The position numbers and the translations under genes were made by a program. Shown one piece after another: positions 61,115 to 64,000 of a DNA stretch of 64,000 nt. Each line of letters begins with the position of its first letter. The first letter of the stretch is position 1. This DNA comes from Allopontixanthobacter sediminis (GTDB lineage: Bacteria > Pseudomonadota > Alphaproteobacteria > Sphingomonadales > Sphingomonadaceae), in assembly GCF_009828115.1 (NCBI RefSeq), contig NZ_WTYL01000001.1:620001-684000 (forward strand). Reading direction: 5' to 3'. Below the pieces are notes generated by a model. The model was given only the letters and a program-made list of their open reading frames with translations. It was not told where the DNA came from and did not search any database.

Positions 61115-62322
61115 GCATGCAGCTTGAACAGTCGCCCACCACCGGCGACGAGGTGATCTCCAACTACACGATCAATTTCGGTCCCCAGCATCCGGCGGCG
61201 CACGGGGTGCTGCGGATGGTGATGGAGCTCGACGGCGAGATCATCGAACGGATCGATCCGCACGTCGGTCTGCTCCACCGCGGCACCGAAAAACTGATCG
61301 AGCACAAGACCTACCTGCAGGCGCTGCCATACTTCGACCGGCTCGATTACTGCAGCCCGCTGTGCATGGAACATTCCTATGTTCTGGCGATCGAGAAGCT
61401 GCTCAATCTGGAAGTGCCGATCCGCGCGCAATATCTCCGCGTGCTGTTTGCCGAACTGACCCGCATTTCCAACCACATGCTCAACATCGGCGCGCATGTG
61501 ATGGATGTCGGCGCGATGACGCCCAACCTCTGGGTGTTCGAACTGCGCGAAGACTGCATGAACTTCTTCGAACGCGCGTCGGGTGCGCGGATGCATTCCG
61601 CGTGGTTCCGCCCCGGCGGCGTGCATCAGGATGTGCCGCTGAAACTGCTGACCGACATCGGCGACTGGGTCGATACGCGGCTGCCCGAATTGTTCGGCGA
61701 CGCGATGAGCCTGGTGACCGGCAACCGTATCTTCAAGCAGCGCAACGTCGATATCGCGGTGGTGTCCAAGCAGGACGCGATTGCCTGGGGCTTCTCCGGC
61801 CCGATGATCCGCGCTGCGGGCATCCCTTGGGACCTGCGCAAATCGCAGCCCTACGATGTCTATGACCGGATGGATTTCGAGATCCCCGTCGGCACCAATT
61901 CCGATTGCTACGACCGGTTCATGGTCCGCGTGAACGAGGTGTATCAGAGCGCCAAGATCATCAAGCAGTGCCTCGCCGAAATGCCGGAAGGCCCGGTGGC
62001 GAGCGACGACCGCAAGATCGTCCCGCCCAAGCGCGGCGAGATGAAGCAGTCGATGGAAGCGCTGATCCACCACTTCAAACTCTACACCGAGGGCTTCCAC
62101 GTCCCGGCAGGCGAAGTTTACGTTGCGACCGAAAGCCCCAAAGGCGAATTCGGCGTCTATCTGGTGTCGGACGGGTCGAACAAACCCTACCGCTGCAAGA
62201 TTCGCCCGACCGCGTTCAGCCATCTTCAGGCGATGGATTTCATGAGCAAGGGCCACATGCTGCCCGATGCAACCGCGATCCTTGGCGCGATCGACGTGGT
62301 GTTCGGGGAGTGTGACCGGTGA
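61111..62322 (+). CDS. nuoD: NADH-quinone oxidoreductase subunit D
   Basis: A 403-residue, 49-kDa-type subunit forming the quinone-binding pocket with NuoB. It has [47 protein letters not shown] and the C-terminal [20 protein letters not shown] followed by GEIDVVFGE-like residues ([11 protein letters not shown]). GTG 61111 overlaps the nuoC stop (GTGA) and has GGAGG six bases upstream, better placed than for ATG 61117. Confidence 0.97.
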   Translation: MSMQLEQSPTTGDEVISNYTINFGPQHPAAHGVLRMVMELDGEIIERIDPHVGLLHRGTEKLIEHKTYLQALPYFDRLDYCSPLCMEHSYVLAIEKLLNLEVPIRAQYLRVLFAELTRISNHMLNIGAHVMDVGAMTPNLWVFELREDCMNFFERASGARMHSAWFRPGGVHQDVPLKLLTDIGDWVDTRLPELFGDAMSLVTGNRIFKQRNVDIAVVSKQDAIAWGFSGPMIRAAGIPWDLRKSQPYDVYDRMDFEIPVGTNSDCYDRFMVRVNEVYQSAKIIKQCLAEMPEGPVASDDRKIVPPKRGEMKQSMEALIHHFKLYTEGFHVPAGEVYVATESPKGEFGVYLVSDGSNKPYRCKIRPTAFSHLQAMDFMSKGHMLPDATAILGAIDVVFGECDR

Positions 62323-62666
62323 TGAAGTATTGGTTTATCGTTGCTGCTGCTCCCGTGCTTCTGGCAGCGGCGCCGTCATCCAGCACAAGTGTCGCGCGGT
62401 CGTTCGCAAAGACGGTGATCAACGGCGAAGATTTGGGACCACTGCTCGCAGCGCCGTTGGATGACGATACCTCAAAGGAACTCGCGGCTCTCAGCGGGTG
62501 CAAAGTTAAATCCGTTGAAAAAATTTCTGCAAGTCGTTTTGGAATCCAATGGCGTTGTCCATCGTCACACGCAGCAATGAGGACTGCTGCAGTTGTGGAT
62601 GTGCATGATCAGAAAATTTCTCAAATACTTATGTCTACAGTACGCACAGAACGGCGGATTGGATAA
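62322..62666 (+). CDS. Hypothetical exported protein inside nuo operon
   Basis: A 114-residue protein encoded between nuoD and nuoE, with start and stop overlapping both neighbours (TGATG and TAATG). It has a signal-peptide-like N-terminus (YWFIVAAAPVLLAAAP), then LSGCKVKSVEKI and IQWRCPSS with two cysteines that could pair in the periplasm. I know of no such subunit in complex I. The DNA from about 62500 to 62660 is clearly more AT-rich than the flanking nuo genes, which suggests a later insertion. GTG 62319 would add one residue. Confidence 0.65.
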   Translation: MKYWFIVAAAPVLLAAAPSSSTSVARSFAKTVINGEDLGPLLAAPLDDDTSKELAALSGCKVKSVEKISASRFGIQWRCPSSHAAMRTAAVVDVHDQKISQILMSTVRTERRIG

Positions 62667-63334
62667 TGGCTAATCGTCACACCGCACCCGATACGCCGGA
62701 ACTGCGCGCGCGCTGGGGGTCTTTCGTGTTCACGGAAGCCAACATTGCGAAGGCTGACAAGTTCATCGCGTCCTATCCCGAGGGCCGCCAGAAATCGGCG
62801 GTGATGCCGCTGCTCGACCTGGCCCAGCGGCAGGTGGGCGAGGAAACCGATACGCAGGGCTGGTTGCCCATGCCGGTGATCGAATATGTCGCGGCCTATC
62901 TCGATATGCCGGTGATCCGCGTGCTCGAAGTCGCGACCTTCTATTTCATGTACAACCTTGTTCCGGTGGGCAAATTCCACGTCCAAGTGTGCGGCACCAC
63001 GCCCTGCATGCTGCGCGGTTCGGACGAGCTGATCGCCGCCTGCAAGGGCCGCGGCATGGAGAAGGGCAAGGTCTCCGCCGACGGACTGTGGACCCTCACC
63101 GAGGTCGAATGCATGGGCAATTGCGCCACCGCGCCGATGGTCCAGATCAACGACGGCAATTACGAAGATCTGACGGTCGAACGCCTCGATGCCGTGCTGG
63201 ATGCGCTGGCGGCGGGCGGGACACCTGAAGAAGGCACGCAGGAACCGGGTCGGCACACCTCCGAACCTTCCGGCGGGCCGACCACGCTGAAAGAAATGGT
63301 CACCGAGAACCACGATTACCGGGGGGAATGGTGA
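62666..63334 (+). CDS. nuoE: NADH-quinone oxidoreductase subunit E
   Basis: A 222-residue, 24-kDa-type thioredoxin-fold subunit holding a [2Fe-2S] cluster. The ligands are in VQVCGTTPCMLRG and in EVECMGNCATAPMVQIN, preceded by FYFMYNLVPVGKFH. The N-terminal helical domain contains the YPEGRQKSAVMPLLDLAQ segment. The last 45 residues (after AAGGTPEEGTQEPG) are a polar tail ending in HDYRGEW, as often seen in alphaproteobacteria. The stop overlaps the following small gene. Confidence 0.97.
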   Translation: MANRHTAPDTPELRARWGSFVFTEANIAKADKFIASYPEGRQKSAVMPLLDLAQRQVGEETDTQGWLPMPVIEYVAAYLDMPVIRVLEVATFYFMYNLVPVGKFHVQVCGTTPCMLRGSDELIAACKGRGMEKGKVSADGLWTLTEVECMGNCATAPMVQINDGNYEDLTVERLDAVLDALAAGGTPEEGTQEPGRHTSEPSGGPTTLKEMVTENHDYRGEW

Positions 63335-63504
63335 TGAGCGATCCCATCAAGAAAGGCCTGCCGGTCGTCGGGATCATTTTCCTGGCTTTGGCCGTGTTCA
63401 AGTTCCTTAGCGGGGATGACTGGGTGGTCTGGGCTATCCTCGGCTTCCTGTTCGGCGGATTCGGAATTTTCAACCGTAGCAGGTCGGGGGGAGCAGGGTC
63501 GTGA
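63334..63504 (+). CDS. Small hypothetical membrane protein in nuo operon
   Basis: A 56-residue protein beginning [13 protein letters not shown]. It has two hydrophobic segments, [15 protein letters not shown] and [17 protein letters not shown], separated by a short SGDDW turn, and ends in [10 protein letters not shown]. Start and stop overlap nuoE (TGATG) and nuoF (GTGA), which strongly suggests it is translated. A two-helix hairpin in the inner membrane is the likely topology. The function is unknown; it is not a standard complex I subunit. Confidence 0.7.
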   Translation: MSDPIKKGLPVVGIIFLALAVFKFLSGDDWVVWAILGFLFGGFGIFNRSRSGGAGS

Positions 63505-64000
63505 GCCTACAGGACAAGGACCGCATCTTCACCAATGTCTACGGTTTCCAGCCGTGGAACCTTGCCGCTGCGCAGAAGCGCGGTGACTGGGACAACACCA
63601 AAGACATCATCGCGCGCGGTAACGACGCCATCATCGACGAGATGAAGGCATCGGGCCTGCGCGGACGGGGCGGCGCGGGCTTCCCGACCGGTCTCAAATG
63701 GTCGTTCATGCCCAAGGAATCGAAGGATGGCCGCCCGTCCTTCCTGGTCATCAACGCCGACGAATCCGAGCCGGGTTCGTGCAAAGACCGCGAGATCATC
63801 CGCCACGATCCGCACAAGCTGATCGAAGGCGCGCTGATTGCCGGTTTCGCGATGCGCGCGCGCGCTGCCTACATCTACATCCGCGGCGAATATATCCGCG
63901 AGGCCCAGACCCTGCAGGCCGCGATTGACGAGGCGTATTCCGCCGGACTGATTGGCAAGAACGCCAGCGGCAGCGGATACGATTTCGACGTCTTCATGCA
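63501..64000 (+). CDS. nuoF: NADH-quinone oxidoreductase subunit F, 3' end outside window
   Basis: The first 166 codons of the NADH- and FMN-binding 51-kDa subunit. It starts at GTG overlapping the stop of the small membrane ORF. It reads [20 protein letters not shown], then the FMN/NADH-binding segment [20 protein letters not shown], then [26 protein letters not shown] and [13 protein letters not shown], all diagnostic. The Fe-S cysteines lie beyond the window. The remaining nuo genes (G onward) are expected downstream. Confidence 0.95.
   Translation, partial: MSLQDKDRIFTNVYGFQPWNLAAAQKRGDWDNTKDIIARGNDAIIDEMKASGLRGRGGAGFPTGLKWSFMPKESKDGRPSFLVINADESEPGSCKDREIIRHDPHKLIEGALIAGFAMRARAAYIYIRGEYIREAQTLQAAIDEAYSAGLIGKNASGSGYDFDVFM

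Noticed and set aside
60766-62256. 496-codon open frame on the minus strand
   Set aside because: It lies antisense to nuoC and nuoD, which are unambiguous.
1-64000. tRNA or rRNA genes, IS elements, prophage, integrase
   Set aside because: None recognised by eye on either strand; small RNAs and tRNAs cannot be fully excluded without a covariance search (tRNAscan-SE, Infernal).

Overview
This 64 kb window is high-GC, densely packed chromosomal DNA from an alphaproteobacterium. It most likely comes from the Sphingomonadales, family Erythrobacteraceae (Erythrobacter/Altererythrobacter type). The reasons are the exosortase A (XrtA) exopolysaccharide locus, the RNase E with an acidic insertion in its S1 domain and a C-terminal GWW motif, the sdhB-thioesterase-zapE operon, the many 4-base start/stop overlaps (ATGA, GTGA, TTGA), and the protein sequences themselves. 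Placement is inferred from family knowledge, not from a search. No rRNA, tRNA, IS element, prophage or CRISPR array was recognised.

Layout. (a) 1-3.3 kb: the 3' part of a fatty acyl-CoA synthetase, a DUF1330 gene and two small exported or lipoprotein genes of unknown role in a less GC-rich patch. (b) 3.4-7.7 kb, minus strand: a likely operon of a degenerate uracil-DNA-glycosylase-like protein, a soluble lytic transglycosylase, MoaB and a PA0069-type radical SAM protein. (c) 7.8-15.9 kb, plus strand: ETF-ubiquinone oxidoreductase, IspE, an N-formylglutamate amidohydrolase-like protein, IlvD, a lipoprotein, a bifunctional NAD(P)HX repair enzyme and an Fe-S RNA uracil methyltransferase. (d) 15.9-34.6 kb: a nearly gap-free XrtA/PEP-CTERM polysaccharide locus in two divergent arms. 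The minus arm has hydrolases 1 and 2, an acyl carrier protein and a GNAT protein. The plus arm has an acyl ligase, a PLP decarboxylase, export lipoprotein, chain-length protein, tyrosine autokinase, outer-membrane barrel, ATPase, deacetylase, FemAB protein, glycosyltransferase, exosortase A and amidotransferase. (e) 34.8-35.7 kb: an RpfF-like (DSF synthase) crotonase directly behind the locus. (f) 35.7-38.9 kb, minus: pirin, ZapE, thioesterase, SdhB. (g) 39.1-44.3 kb: an SDR, a divergent ATP-grasp/PLP-enzyme pair of unknown function, a haloalkane dehalogenase and a TerC protein. (h) 44.3-51.3 kb: a perfect bidirectional terminator, RNase E, N-acetylmuramoyl-L-alanine amidase and PBP1A. (i) 51.4-59.2 kb: RF2, an unusual lipoprotein-like methyltransferase, a flavin oxidoreductase with a cysteine cluster, a 2-hydroxyacid dehydrogenase, an SH3 protein, a thiolase and a coniferyl-aldehyde-dehydrogenase-like enzyme. 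(j) 59.3-64 kb: the start of the complex I operon, nuoA-B-C-D-(hypothetical)-E-(small membrane ORF)-F, cut by the window end.

Functional picture. The XrtA locus encodes synthesis, modification and export of a cell-surface polysaccharide plus the protease/transpeptidase-like sorting enzyme. Its minus arm, ligase and decarboxylase look like an activation and carrier module that makes an acyl or amine substituent. The adjacent RpfF homologue could make a fatty-acid signal that tunes this output. The least explained system is the divergent ATP-grasp ligase / class-V-like PLP enzyme pair at 39.8-42.4 kb.
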